64,000 nt of DNA from Roseomonas fluvialis (GTDB lineage: Bacteria > Pseudomonadota > Alphaproteobacteria > Acetobacterales > Acetobacteraceae), in contig NZ_AP025637.1 of NCBI RefSeq assembly GCF_022846615.1, positions 2,939,001 to 3,003,000 on the forward strand, in the 5' to 3' direction. A program made the position numbers and the translations under genes. The notes beneath the pieces are model-generated. The model searched no databases. It had not been told where the DNA came from and was given only the letters and a program-made list of their open reading frames with translations. Shown here piece by piece: positions 32,723-43,032 of the stretch (position 1 is its first letter; every line of letters starts with the position of its first letter).

Positions 32723-32796
32723 GCACACGAATTCGATTCCGCAACTGCAACCACCCTGATAGTCTCGCATCGGCGGTTGTCCATGGAGACTCCATC

Positions 32797-33174
32797 ATGC
32801 GGCTCGCAGCACTCGCCTTCGCAACCCTTGCGCTCGGCGCCATTGAGGCCCGGCCCACGCTGGCGCAGGGCGTCACGGCCTTCGACGGCACCTGGAGCGG
32901 GACCGGCACGCTGACCCGCCGGCAGGGCGCCGGTACCGCCTGCGGGGCGGACACCACCGACCGGCGCTTCACCATCCGCAACGGGATGATCGAATTCCCC
33001 TACGACAACCGCTACGGCGTGACCTTCAGCGGGCCGATCGCGGCCGATGGCAGCTTCAGCATCACCACCGGCGGCAACAGCTTCGTCGGGCGCGCCACGG
33101 GTTCCACCATGACCGCCCAATACTCCGGGCGGCAATGCGTGCGGGACTTCCAGATGCGCCGCCGGGCGAACTGA
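32797..33174 (+). CDS. Small secreted protein of unknown function (125 aa)
   Basis: Predicted exported protein with a signal peptide of about 24 residues ending in PTLAQ. The mature part is about 100 residues of beta-strand-like sequence, [16 protein letters not shown], then [22 protein letters not shown], reminiscent of small avidin- or lipocalin-like barrels. It has two cysteines, one in GTACGAD and one in GRQCVRD, that could form a disulfide. No named family is recognised with confidence. The ribosome-binding sequence GGAG lies within a short palindrome (32783-32795) just before the ATG. It stands alone between the second HyuB gene and queA. Confidence 0.75.
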   Translation: MRLAALAFATLALGAIEARPTLAQGVTAFDGTWSGTGTLTRRQGAGTACGADTTDRRFTIRNGMIEFPYDNRYGVTFSGPIAADGSFSITTGGNSFVGRATGSTMTAQYSGRQCVRDFQMRRRAN

Positions 33175-33220
33175 CCCGGGGGCGGTTGCGCGCGGGCGCG
33201 GCGCGGGCTACCGCGCGCCG

Positions 33221-34273
33221 GTGTCCGCCCCGCTCCGCACCGCAGATTTCGATTTCGCCCTGCCCGAGGCCCTGATCGCCCAGGCCCCCGCGCGCCCGCG
33301 CGATGCCGCGCGGATGCTGGTGGTGCGCCCCGATGGCGTCACGGATGCCGGGGTGCGCGACCTGCCTTCGCTTCTGCACCCCGGCGATGTCATGGTGGTG
33401 AACGACACGCGGGTGATCCCGGCCCGCCTGCACGCAAGGCGCGGTGCCGCGCGCATCGAGGTGATGCTGAATCGCAGCGAAGGCGCCGGCCTGTGGCATG
33501 CGCTGGTGCGCAATGCGCGCCGCCTGCGCGCCGGCGATGTGATCGCGATCGAGGGTGCGGAAGACTGCACCGCGACCGTCACGGCGGCGCCGCAGGATGG
33601 TGCGGTGGTTCTTGACTTCGGCCCCGACCAGGCGGCGCTTGCGGCCGCTCTGGAGCAGGCCGGGGAAATCCCGCTGCCGCCCTACATCGCGCGCCCGGAT
33701 GGCCCGCGCCCCGAGGACGCCGCCGACTACCAGCCGATCTTCGCGCAACGGCCCGGCGCGGTCGCCGCCCCCACCGCCAGCCTGCACTTCACGCCCGCGC
33801 TGCTGGATGCCATCGCCGCGCGCGGCGTGGGGCGCGCCACCGTCACCCTGCATGTCGGCGCGGGCACCTTCCTGCCGATGCGCGCCGAGGACCCGCGCGC
33901 GCACCGCCTGCACGCCGAATGGGGCGAGGTCACCAACCAGGCCGCCGCCACCATCAACGCCGCGCGCGCCGCCGGCGGGCGGATCGTGGCCATCGGCACC
34001 ACCGCGCTGCGCCTGCTGGAATCCGCGGTGGATGACGCCGGGCGTATCGCGCCCTTCCGCGGCCTCACCGACATCTTCCTGCTGCCCGGGCACCGCTTCC
34101 GCAGCGCCGACCTGCTGATGACCAACTTCCACCTGCCGCGCAGCACGCTGTTCATGCTGGTGTGTGCCTTCGCCGGCACCGGGCGCATGAAGGCTGCCTA
34201 CGACCACGCCATCGGGCAGCGCTACCGCTTCTATTCGTATGGCGATGCGTCGCTCCTGGAGCGCGCGCCATGA
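33221..34273 (+). CDS. queA: S-adenosylmethionine:tRNA ribosyltransferase-isomerase QueA
   Basis: Protein of 350 residues that transfers the ribosyl part of SAM to preQ1 in tRNA, making epoxyqueuosine at the wobble base of His, Asp, Asn and Tyr tRNAs. Visible family features: [24 protein letters not shown] at the N-terminus (spread over residues 7-30), [23 protein letters not shown], and [10 protein letters not shown]. The start is a GTG at 33221, 46 bp after the previous gene. It is the first gene of a six-gene queuosine operon: tgt follows with an ATGA overlap. No preQ1 riboswitch can be fitted into the 46-bp leader. Confidence 0.97.
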   Translation: MSAPLRTADFDFALPEALIAQAPARPRDAARMLVVRPDGVTDAGVRDLPSLLHPGDVMVVNDTRVIPARLHARRGAARIEVMLNRSEGAGLWHALVRNARRLRAGDVIAIEGAEDCTATVTAAPQDGAVVLDFGPDQAALAAALEQAGEIPLPPYIARPDGPRPEDAADYQPIFAQRPGAVAAPTASLHFTPALLDAIAARGVGRATVTLHVGAGTFLPMRAEDPRAHRLHAEWGEVTNQAAATINAARAAGGRIVAIGTTALRLLESAVDDAGRIAPFRGLTDIFLLPGHRFRSADLLMTNFHLPRSTLFMLVCAFAGTGRMKAAYDHAIGQRYRFYSYGDASLLERAP

Positions 34274-35388
34274 CGCTGCACTGGACCCGCGCCGTGACCG
34301 ACGGCGCCGCGCGTGCCGGCGTTCTGCACACCGCGCATGGTGAGGTGCCAACCCCGGTCTTCATGCCCGTCGGCACCGCCGGCACGGTGAAGGCCATGAC
34401 CGCCGATGCGGTGCGCAGCACCGGCGCGCGCATGGTGCTGGGCAACACCTATCACCTGATGCTGCGCCCGGGTGCCGAGCGTGTCGCGCGCCTGGGGGGC
34501 CTGCACCGCCTGATGGACTGGCACGGCCCGATCCTGACGGATTCCGGCGGCTTCCAGGTCATGTCGCTGTCCGGCCTGCGCAAGATGGACGAGGATGGCG
34601 TGACCTTCCGCAGCCACGTGGATGGCAGCAAGCACCGCCTCACGCCGGAACGCAGCATCGAGATCCAGCGCCTGCTCGGCGCGGACGTGACGATGTCCTT
34701 CGACGAATGCACGCCGTTCCCCGCCACGCACGACCAGGCCGCGGCGTCGATGCGCCTGTCGATGCGCTGGGCGGCGCGCGGGCGGGAGGCGTTCACCCCG
34801 CGCGAGGGCCATGGGCTGTTCGGCATCGTGCAAGGTGGCGTCTACCCCGACCTGCGCGCCGAGAGCGTCGAAGCCCTCACACGCATCGGCTTCGAGGGCT
34901 ATGCGGTCGGTGGCCTCGCGGTCGGCGAGGGCCAGGCCGCGATGTTCGAGGTGCTGGAATCCACCTGTCCCCTGCTGCCCGCCGACAGCGCGCGCTACCT
35001 GATGGGTGTCGGCACGCCGGCAGACCTCGTCGGCGCCGTCGCACGCGGCATCGACATGTTCGACTGCGTCATGCCCACGCGGTCGGGCCGCACCGGGCGC
35101 GCCTATACCCGCCGCGGCGTGATCAACATCCGCAACGCGCGACACGCCGAGGACACCCGCCCGCTCGACCCCGATTGCGCCTGCCCGGCGTGCAGAAGCC
35201 ATTCGCGCGCCTATCTGCATCATCTGTTCAAGGCGGGGGAGATGCTCGGGCCGATGCTGCTGACCTGGCACAACATCCAGTACTACCAGGACCTGATGCG
35301 CGAGCTGCGCGAGGCGATCCTCGCCGGCACCTTCACGCAGACCGCCGCGCGCATCACCGCCGCCTGGACCGAGGAGACCCCCGCATGA
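34270..35388 (+). CDS. tgt: tRNA-guanine transglycosylase (queuine tRNA-ribosyltransferase)
   Basis: Protein of 372 residues that exchanges guanine-34 for preQ1 in GUN-anticodon tRNAs. Visible key parts: [12 protein letters not shown] with the catalytic Asp, GGLAVGEG, the nucleophile-containing [14 protein letters not shown], and the zinc site [18 protein letters not shown]. Length is standard. It starts in an ATGA overlap with queA and ends in an ATGA overlap with queF. Its product is the substrate of QueA, encoded just upstream, so the operon order follows the pathway closely. Confidence 0.97.
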   Translation: MTLHWTRAVTDGAARAGVLHTAHGEVPTPVFMPVGTAGTVKAMTADAVRSTGARMVLGNTYHLMLRPGAERVARLGGLHRLMDWHGPILTDSGGFQVMSLSGLRKMDEDGVTFRSHVDGSKHRLTPERSIEIQRLLGADVTMSFDECTPFPATHDQAAASMRLSMRWAARGREAFTPREGHGLFGIVQGGVYPDLRAESVEALTRIGFEGYAVGGLAVGEGQAAMFEVLESTCPLLPADSARYLMGVGTPADLVGAVARGIDMFDCVMPTRSGRTGRAYTRRGVINIRNARHAEDTRPLDPDCACPACRSHSRAYLHHLFKAGEMLGPMLLTWHNIQYYQDLMRELREAILAGTFTQTAARITAAWTEETPA

Positions 35389-35832
35389 CCGAGGATTATT
35401 CCGGCCTGACGCAGCTCGGCCAGCCCACCGCGCTGCCGCGCAATCCGGAGGAAGCGGTGCTGGAACGCGTGCCCGCGCCGCACCAGGACTTGCGCTACTG
35501 CGTGCGCTTCACCGCCCCGGAATTCACGTCGCTGTGCCCCCTCACCGGCCAGCCGGACTTCGCGCACCTGGTGATCGACTACGTGCCCGGCGAATGGATC
35601 GTCGAGAGCAAGTCGCTCAAGAACTACCTGGCGTCCTTCCGCAACCACGGCGCCTTCCACGAGGCCTGCACGCTCGATATCGCGCAGCGGCTGGTCGCAC
35701 TTCTATCGCCGGCCTGGCTGCGCATCGGCGGCTACTGGTATCCGCGCGGCGGCATCCCGATCGACGTGTTCTGGCAGTCGGGCGAGGCGCCACAGGGCGT
35801 CTGGATCCCGGCGCAGGAGGTCCAGCCCTATC

Positions 35833-35846
<14 letters not shown>
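35385..35846 (+). CDS. queF: NADPH-dependent 7-cyano-7-deazaguanine reductase QueF
   Basis: Short (type I, unimodular) QueF of 153 residues that reduces preQ0 to preQ1. The catalytic Cys51 and Asp58 are in [14 protein letters not shown]. The QueF signature [20 protein letters not shown] follows, with the substrate-binding Glu at its end. It begins in an ATGA overlap with tgt and overlaps the queG start (35833) by 14 bases. Standard length for the short form. Confidence 0.97.
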
Positions 35847-36866
<1,020 letters not shown>

Positions 36867-36870
<4 letters not shown>

Positions 36871-37553
36871 GGGACGACGCCGCGCTCGTGTTGTTCTCCG
36901 GCGGCCAGGATTCCGCCACCTGCCTCGCCTGGGCGCTCGACCGCTTCGCGCATGTGGAGACCCTCGGCTTCGACTACGGCCAGCGGCACCGCGTGGAACT
37001 CGACGTGCGCGACGCCTTCCGCGCCGCGATCCCGTCCCCGCGCCTCGGCCCCGACCACATGCTGCGCCTCGATGCGCTGGGCGCCATCTCCGACACCGCG
37101 CTGACGCGCGAGGCCGAAATCGCGATGGGCGCGGACGGCCTGCCCACCACCTTCGTCCCCGGCCGCAACATCGTCTTCCTCACCTTTGCCGCCGCGCTCG
37201 CGTATCGGCGCGGCCTGAAGCACATCGTCGCCGGCATGTGCGAGACCGACTATTCCGGCTACCCGGACTGCCGCGACGACACCATCAAGGCGCTGCAGGT
37301 CGCGCTCAACCTCGGCATGGAACGCCGCTTCGTGCTGCACACGCCACTGATGTGGCTGACCAAGGGCGACACCTGGCGGATGGCGGAACGGCTCGGCGGC
37401 AGCGCGCTGGTCCAGGCGGTGGTCGAGCACACCCACACCTGCTATCTCGGCGACCGCTCCCACCGCCACGCCTGGGGCTACGGCTGCGGCACCTGCCCGG
37501 CCTGCGAGCTGCGCGCGAAGGGTTGGCAGGACTACGTCTCGGAGAAGCTGTGA
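36867..37553 (+). CDS. queC: 7-cyano-7-deazaguanine synthase QueC
   Basis: Protein of 228 residues that converts 7-carboxy-7-deazaguanine to preQ0 with ATP and ammonia. The PP-loop is [11 protein letters not shown] at residues 8-18. A zinc site is formed by cysteines in [19 protein letters not shown] and CPACELR. Gene order is ATGA overlap from queG and TGATG overlap (37551-37555) into the transporter gene. queD and queE, needed to make its substrate, are not in the window, so they must be elsewhere if the pathway is complete. Confidence 0.97.
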
Positions 37554-38107
37554 TGTTCACCCCGCGCCTCGAAGGCGTGCTCGCCCTGATCGGCTTCGGC
37601 CTCTGCATTCCGGCGGCCAATTGGCTCATCGGCAATGCCGGCACCCTGTGCGTGCCGAACGGCCCCTGCCTCGTGCCCGTCGCACCGGGGCTGATGGCGC
37701 CCTCCGGCGTGCTGATGATCGGCCTCGCGCTGGTGTTGCGGGACCTGGTGCAGCGGCGCCTCGGCGTGGGCTGGGCGGCGGGCGCGGTGCTGGCCGGGGC
37801 CGCGCTCTCGGGCTTCGTGGCGCCGCCGGCGCTGGTCGTGGCCTCGGCGGCCGCCTTCCTGCTCAGCGAATTCGCCGACCTTATCGTATTCACGCCGTTA
37901 CAGAAGCGCGGCCTGGTGCTGGCGGTGGCCGCCAGCGGCGCGGTCGGGCTCGTGGTCGACAGTGTTGTCTTCCTCTGGCTCGCCTTCGGGAGCCTCGACT
38001 ACCTGGCGGGCCAAGTGGTCGGGAAGGCCTGGATGGTGGCGCTCGCGCTGCCGCTGGTCGCGGCTCTGCGCCGCCGCGACGAACGCCGGGGCCTCGAACC
38101 CGCATGA
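37553..38107 (+). CDS. VUT/YhhQ-family queuosine-precursor transporter-like protein
   Basis: Inner-membrane protein of 184 residues with about six hydrophobic segments. It has the phrase GLALVLRDLVQRRLGVGWA, typical of the VUT (YhhQ) family (residues 56-74), and ends with hydrophobic segments and a basic tail. YhhQ imports queuosine precursors such as preQ0 and preQ1 in Escherichia coli. Here it is co-translated with queC (TGATG), which supports the same role. A cell with de novo enzymes and an importer would be able both to make and to salvage the precursor. Confidence 0.82.
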   Translation: MFTPRLEGVLALIGFGLCIPAANWLIGNAGTLCVPNGPCLVPVAPGLMAPSGVLMIGLALVLRDLVQRRLGVGWAAGAVLAGAALSGFVAPPALVVASAAAFLLSEFADLIVFTPLQKRGLVLAVAASGAVGLVVDSVVFLWLAFGSLDYLAGQVVGKAWMVALALPLVAALRRRDERRGLEPA

Positions 38108-39087
38108 TCATCGACGCGCATACCCACACGCTCACCCCCGCGGTGAACCAGCGCCTGCAGGGGCGCCCCGAACTCGCGCAGGTGCCCTACAACCGCGACA
38201 TCTCGCCCGAGAGCGCCGAGGTCGATCGCGCGCAATTCCCCGAGCTCGGGCGCCGCTTCAACCAGATCGCCGCACGCCTCGAGGACATGGCGCGCATGCG
38301 CGTCGACCACCAGGTGGTGCTGCCCGCGCCGGGCCAGCAGCACTACTGGGCGGACCCTGACCTGCTGGTCGAGATCTCCCGACTGCAGAACGCGCATGTC
38401 GCGGCGCTGGTGGCGCAGGACCCGGCACGATTCAGCGGCCTCGGCACACTGCCCATGACCGCGCCCGACCGTGCCCCCGACGAAGCCGCGCGCGCCGTCG
38501 AAACCCAGGGCCTGCGCGGCTTCCAGATCGACACGCGCGCTGGCGCGATGGAACTGTCCGACCCTGCCTTCGACCCGCTCTGGCGCCGCCTGGTCGCGCT
38601 CGACGTGCCGGTGGTGCTGCACCCGCTGGGGTTCAGCGACGGCGCGCGGCTCGGTGCCTTCTTCATGGTCAACACCGTGGGCAATCCGCTCGAAGAAGTC
38701 ATCGCGGCGAACCACCTGGTGCTGGGCGGCGTGCTCGACCGGCATCCCGGCCTGCGCGTGAAGATCGTGCATGGCGGCGGCTTCCTGCCCTTCCTGATCG
38801 GGCGCCTGGACCACGCCTGGAAGCGACGCCCGGAACTGCGCCGCCTGACCGCCCAGCCGCCATCGGCGTACCTGCCGCGGCTGTGGTACGACACGGTGGT
38901 ATTCGACCCGCGGCTGCTGCGCATGCTGTTCGACCTGGTCGGGCCGGGGCGCATCATGCTCGGCAGCGACTATCCCTTCGACATGGGCGATGACGACCCC
39001 CGCGGGATGCTGGCCGCGGCCGGGCTGCCCGCGGCGGAGGCCACGGCGATCGAGGGCGCCACGGCGCGGAGCTTCTTCCGCCTCTAG
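38104..39087 (+). CDS. ACMSD-like amidohydrolase family protein
   Basis: Protein of 327 residues of the amidohydrolase superfamily, aminocarboxymuconate-semialdehyde-decarboxylase branch. The metal-binding DAHTHTL is at residues 4-10, then HPLGFSD, KIVHGGGFLPFLIGRLDHAW and LGSDYPFDMG with the catalytic Asp. Family members are decarboxylases or hydrolases of cyclic or aromatic acids. It begins in an ATGA overlap with the YhhQ-like gene, so it is translated as the seventh gene of the queuosine operon, though no role in queuosine metabolism is known. It may have been joined by chance or may act on a related heterocycle. Confidence 0.88.
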   Translation: MIIDAHTHTLTPAVNQRLQGRPELAQVPYNRDISPESAEVDRAQFPELGRRFNQIAARLEDMARMRVDHQVVLPAPGQQHYWADPDLLVEISRLQNAHVAALVAQDPARFSGLGTLPMTAPDRAPDEAARAVETQGLRGFQIDTRAGAMELSDPAFDPLWRRLVALDVPVVLHPLGFSDGARLGAFFMVNTVGNPLEEVIAANHLVLGGVLDRHPGLRVKIVHGGGFLPFLIGRLDHAWKRRPELRRLTAQPPSAYLPRLWYDTVVFDPRLLRMLFDLVGPGRIMLGSDYPFDMGDDDPRGMLAAAGLPAAEATAIEGATARSFFRL

Positions 39088-39217
39088 AACCGGTGCCGAT
39101 CGGACGGTGCCATCGGGCCCGCTGCCGAGGCTCGCGGCCATGGCGCCTGCGCGCGGCCTTGGCGACTGGCCCCGCGCTTGCAAGGCGTGGCGCACAACCG
39201 TGCCGGACGTCTTCGCC

Positions 39218-40183
39218 ATGCAGCGCCGCAGCCTCCTCGCCGTCGCCACCGCCTGCCTCGCCGTGCCGCACCGCGCGCAGGCGCAGCCAGGCACCATCCG
39301 CATGATCGTCCCCTTCGCGCCGGGCGGTGCCTCGGACACCACGGCGCGCATCATCCAGCCGGGCCTCGCCGCCGGCCTCGGGCGCACCATCGTCATCGAG
39401 AACCGCGCCGGCGCCTCGGGCTCGATCGGCACGCGCATGCTCGTGCAGGCGCCGCCCGATGGCAGCGTCATCGCCATCACCAATACCTCGCCCACCGGCA
39501 TCGTGCCGCTGGCCATGGTGCCGAAGCCCTATGACGGCGACACCGACTTCACCCACATCGCCATGGTCGCCGATACGCCGACCGTGATGCTGCTGCCCGG
39601 CAACAGCCGCTTCACCAGCTTCGCGCAGGTGGTCGAGGCGGCACGCGCGCGCCCCGCAGGCGTCACCTACGGCAGTTCGGGTGCCGGCGGCATGCAGCAC
39701 CTGCAGGGCGAGATGCTTGCAAAGCTGTCCGGCGGGACCTGGGTGCACGTGCCCTACCGCGGCACCGGCCCCGGCCTGCAGGCGACGATCTCCGGCGAGG
39801 TGGATTGCTTCCTCACGCCGCTGGCCGGCACCACCGGCGCGATCGAGGCCGGGCAGGTCAAGGCGATCGCCGTCTCCACCGCAGAGCCCTTCGCCGCGCT
39901 TCCGGGCGTGCCAACCTATCGCGCGCTCGGCCTGCCCGACCTGACCGTGTCCTCCTGGACCGGCATCTCCGGCCCGCGCGGCATGCCCGCACCGATCGTG
40001 GCCGAGATGCACGCCGCGATGCAGAAGGTGCTGGACGATGCCGACACGCAGCGCCGGCTGATCGCGGCGGGGCTCTATCCGCTGGGGCGCACCGTGTCGT
40101 CGGCTGAATACCAGCAGGTCCACGCGGATTTCGCGCGCGTCTGGGGGCCGGTGGTGCGGGAGGCGCGGATCACCATCGACTGA
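39218..40183 (+). CDS. TctC/Bug-family substrate-binding protein
   Basis: Periplasmic protein of 321 residues. The N-terminus (MQRRSLLAVATACLAV) is a twin-arginine-like or Sec signal ending HRAQAQ. The mature sequence has the family opening MIVPFAPGGASDTTARI and GASGSIGTRMLVQAPPDGS. The ATG at 39218 is chosen; an in-frame GTG at 39200 is possible but weak. It stands 130 bp after the queuosine operon and is likely separately transcribed. No TctA/TctB membrane genes are in the window. Confidence 0.9.
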   Translation: MQRRSLLAVATACLAVPHRAQAQPGTIRMIVPFAPGGASDTTARIIQPGLAAGLGRTIVIENRAGASGSIGTRMLVQAPPDGSVIAITNTSPTGIVPLAMVPKPYDGDTDFTHIAMVADTPTVMLLPGNSRFTSFAQVVEAARARPAGVTYGSSGAGGMQHLQGEMLAKLSGGTWVHVPYRGTGPGLQATISGEVDCFLTPLAGTTGAIEAGQVKAIAVSTAEPFAALPGVPTYRALGLPDLTVSSWTGISGPRGMPAPIVAEMHAAMQKVLDDADTQRRLIAAGLYPLGRTVSSAEYQQVHADFARVWGPVVREARITID

Positions 40184-40215
40184 TGCGCGACGCGGGCGCA
40201 GACCTCATCCTGGCG

Positions 40216-40242
40216 GCGCCGCATATCCGCGCCATGCGGCGC
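40216..40242. terminator. Possible bidirectional terminator hairpin
   Basis: Perfect 9-bp inverted repeat GCGCCGCAT (40216-40224) and ATGCGGCGC (40234-40242) with a 9-base loop, in the 132-bp gap between two convergent genes. Position fits a shared terminator, but there is no T tract on either side. Confidence 0.4.
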
Positions 40243-40315
40243 GGGCGCGGGACGCACGGAGGCACCCCGAGCGTCCAGCACCATGCGCCGCCTTCCCGCC
40301 TTCACGGATCGGGCG

Positions 40316-41896
40316 CTACGCCCGCCGCACGTTCCAGAAGGTCGCGAAGCCCTCCAGCACACCGGTGATGTTCGACCGATACGCCGTGGGCTGCAGGTAC
40401 TGCCCGGTCGGGTAGTAGGGCACCTCGCGCATCGCTTCGAGCTGGATGTCGCGGCAGATCGCCTGCTGTGCCGCGACATCCGGGGCGCGAAACCAGGCGT
40501 CGCGCAATTCCTCGATGCGCGGCATGGTGGCCCAGCCGGCATAGCCGGCCTCGCCATTGCCGCGCAACGCGATGTGCCCGGCTGGATTCAGCCAGTCGGT
40601 GCCGGCCCAGTTGGTCATGAAGGCAGACCAGCCGCCATCGCTCACCGGCCCCTTGCGGTTGCGCCGCTGCAGCATGGCGTTGAACTCGACCGAGTAGATC
40701 TCGACATCCATGCCGGCCTGGCGGAACTGATCCTCCATCACCGAGCCCATTGCCGCATTGGGCGCCGAGGTGGACGGGATCATGAAGACCACCTTCTCGC
40801 CGCGATACCCGGCAGCACGAAGATCAGCGCGCACCTTCGCGTAGTCGCGCGGCCCGCGCAGCACGTCGAGCCCGGCATCCGACGCCATCGGCGTGCCCGG
40901 CGCGAAGAAGCCGAGCGGCACGTTCATCAGGCTGCGGTCGTTGCCGACCAGCGATTGCATGCAGGCCGTCTGGTCGATCGCCCCCCACAGCGCGCGGCGG
41001 ATCGCCGGATTGTCGAAGGGCGGCTGCAGGTGATTGACGCGCACCATGCCCACGAAGCCGGAGGTATCGAGCACGCGCACCGTCACGTTGCGCGCGCGGC
41101 GCAGCTGCGGCAGCAGGTCGTGATAGGCGTATTCCTGCCAGTCGCGCTCACCGGCCACCAGCGCGTTCGTCGCCGTGCTGGAATCCGGCATGACATGCCA
41201 TTCGACGCGGTCGAAATGCACGACCTTGGGCCCCGAGGTCCAGGCCAGCGGCTGGTCGCGCCGCGGCACATAGCCCTCGAACTTGGTGTAGACGTTCAGC
41301 GCACCGGGCACGCGTTCATCCGCCTTGAAGCGGAAGGGGCCGGAGCCGATCATCTCCGTCACCTGGCGGAACGGGTCGGTGTTCGCCAGGCGCTCCGGCA
41401 TCATCGCGCAGACCGGCACCGAGGCCTTGCCCAGCGCGATCGGCAGCAGCGGAAACGGCTGCTTCAGGCGGAAGCGGATGGTGCGGTCGTCGGGCGCGGA
41501 GAGTTCCTCGGTCGCGTCCATGAGCGTCGCGCCGAACGGGTCGCGCCGCGCCCAGCGGCGGATGGAGGCGACGCAGTCGCGCGCGAGCACGCGTTCGCCA
41601 TCATGGAAGCGCAGCCCCTCGCGCAGCGTCAGGTTCCACAGCTTGCCGTCATTCTCGATGGTGTGACCGTCCACCATCTGCGGCGTTGCCTGGTAGGACG
41701 CGTCCATGCCGTACAGCGTGTCGAACACCATGTAGCCATGGTTGCGGGAGACGTAGGCGGTGGTGGTGACGGGATCGAGCGTCACCAGGTCCTGCTGCGG
41801 GGTGAAGCGTAGCGTGCTGGCGGTTTGCGCACGGACCAGCGCGGGGCCGCCGAAAATGCCGGCGCCGGTGGCCGCGAAAAGCGAGCGTCGCTGCAT
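40316..41896 (-). CDS. ABC transporter substrate-binding protein, family 5
   Basis: Periplasmic protein of 526 residues of the DppA/OppA family. The signal begins MQRRSLFAATGAG and ends ALVRAQ. The mature protein opens LRFTPQQDLVTLDPVTTTAY and has the family region NLTLREGLRFHDGERVLARD. The start at 41896 is chosen over a longer frame because the signal begins there. It is preceded (110 bp) by a TctC gene on the same strand. Permease and ATPase genes are not seen nearby. Possible ligands are peptides or other amphipathic solutes. Confidence 0.88.
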   Translation of the reverse strand: MQRRSLFAATGAGIFGGPALVRAQTASTLRFTPQQDLVTLDPVTTTAYVSRNHGYMVFDTLYGMDASYQATPQMVDGHTIENDGKLWNLTLREGLRFHDGERVLARDCVASIRRWARRDPFGATLMDATEELSAPDDRTIRFRLKQPFPLLPIALGKASVPVCAMMPERLANTDPFRQVTEMIGSGPFRFKADERVPGALNVYTKFEGYVPRRDQPLAWTSGPKVVHFDRVEWHVMPDSSTATNALVAGERDWQEYAYHDLLPQLRRARNVTVRVLDTSGFVGMVRVNHLQPPFDNPAIRRALWGAIDQTACMQSLVGNDRSLMNVPLGFFAPGTPMASDAGLDVLRGPRDYAKVRADLRAAGYRGEKVVFMIPSTSAPNAAMGSVMEDQFRQAGMDVEIYSVEFNAMLQRRNRKGPVSDGGWSAFMTNWAGTDWLNPAGHIALRGNGEAGYAGWATMPRIEELRDAWFRAPDVAAQQAICRDIQLEAMREVPYYPTGQYLQPTAYRSNITGVLEGFATFWNVRRA

Positions 41897-42006
41897 GGCA
41901 GGGGTCTCCGTCCGGGGCGATGCGCGCGCGAGCCTGCGCGCATCGCCGAAGACGAGCAATCCCCATGCCGCGGAGCGGCCAGCGCCGCGGCAGGCCGCGC
42001 GGCGCC

Positions 42007-42969
42007 TCAGTCAGCGCGGATGTTGTTCTCCCGCACCACCGCGCCCCACTTCGCGACCTCCTGCTGCACGAAGGTGCCGAGTTCCGCCGGCGAGGACATC
42101 ACCAGCCGCGCCTGTTGCACCTCCTGCATGGTGGTGCGCACGCGCTCCTCGCTGAGCGATTCCTTCAACGCCGCGTTCATGCGCGCGACCGCGTCCTGCG
42201 GCGTGCCGTGCGGCGCGAACACGCCCCACCAGGCTTCCGCCTCCAGCCCCGGAATGCCCGCCTGCGCCACCGTGGGCAGCTCGGCCAGGGCAGGCAGGCG
42301 CTGTGGGCCGAACTGCGCGAAGGTGCGCAGCGTGCCCGACCGCGCATGCGGATGCACCACCGCGGCGGAACCGATCATCATGTCGACATGCCCGGCCACG
42401 GTGTCGTTCACCGCGAGCCCGCCGGAGCGATACGGCAGGTGCGTCATGCGCGTGCCGGTGCGCCCCTGCAGCAGCACCATGGTCAGGTGGCCGATCGTGC
42501 CATTGCCGGTCGACCCGAAGGACACCGCATCGGGCCGCGCCCGGGCAGCTTCCACCACCGCGGTGATCGACTGGAACGGCTTGTCCGGCTTGCAGGCCAG
42601 CACATAGGGCGCGCCGCCGATCAGCATGACGGGATCGAGGTCCCGATCGGGGTTGAACGGCAGCTGCGGCAGCAGCGCGGCCAGCGTCGCGTGGCTGTCG
42701 AAGGTCAACAGCCAGGTCTGCCCGTCAGGCCGCGCCTTCGCGACCGCATCGGTGCCGATCGACCCGGCCGCGCCGGCCCGGTTGTCCACCACGACGGGCG
42801 CGCCGAGGCGCTGCGTCAGCCCCGGCGCCACCAGCCGCGCTACGGCATCGGTGGACCCACCCGGCGCGAAGGGCACGACGATGCGGATGGCAGCGCCCTG
42901 CGCACGCACGGCAGGGGCGGCGAGGATGGCGGCAGCGCCGAGCGCGGCGCGGCGGGTCATGCGGATCAT
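42007..42969 (-). CDS. TctC/Bug-family substrate-binding protein
   Basis: Periplasmic protein of 320 residues. An RR-containing signal (MTRRAALGAAAIL) ends APAVRAQ. The mature part starts IRIVVPFAPGGSTDAVARLV and has GAAGSIGTDAVAKARPDGQT. It lies 63 bp downstream of the dihydroxyphthalate-decarboxylase-like gene and may belong to the same minus-strand unit as the molybdenum hydroxylase genes. No TctA/TctB gene accompanies it. The ligand may be an aromatic or heteroaromatic acid if it works with that oxidoreductase (inference). Confidence 0.9.
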   Translation of the reverse strand: MIRMTRRAALGAAAILAAPAVRAQGAAIRIVVPFAPGGSTDAVARLVAPGLTQRLGAPVVVDNRAGAAGSIGTDAVAKARPDGQTWLLTFDSHATLAALLPQLPFNPDRDLDPVMLIGGAPYVLACKPDKPFQSITAVVEAARARPDAVSFGSTGNGTIGHLTMVLLQGRTGTRMTHLPYRSGGLAVNDTVAGHVDMMIGSAAVVHPHARSGTLRTFAQFGPQRLPALAELPTVAQAGIPGLEAEAWWGVFAPHGTPQDAVARMNAALKESLSEERVRTTMQEVQQARLVMSSPAELGTFVQQEVAKWGAVVRENNIRAD

Positions 42970-43032
42970 TGGGCGTTCTCCCGGATGGCGTTGCCGCAGA
43001 CATGCGGCGAGGCGGCGCGCGGGGCAAGCCCC

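Noticed and set aside
29412-32770. Long minus-strand frames (547 and 673 residues) opposite the second HyuA/HyuB pair
   Set aside because: They are shadows of HyuA and HyuB in another frame, with low-complexity Arg/Gly/His-rich translations and no motifs.
33175-33220. preQ1 riboswitch in front of queA
   Set aside because: The leader is 46 bp, extremely GC-rich, and has no visible preQ1 aptamer features (C-rich loop and A-rich tail pairing).
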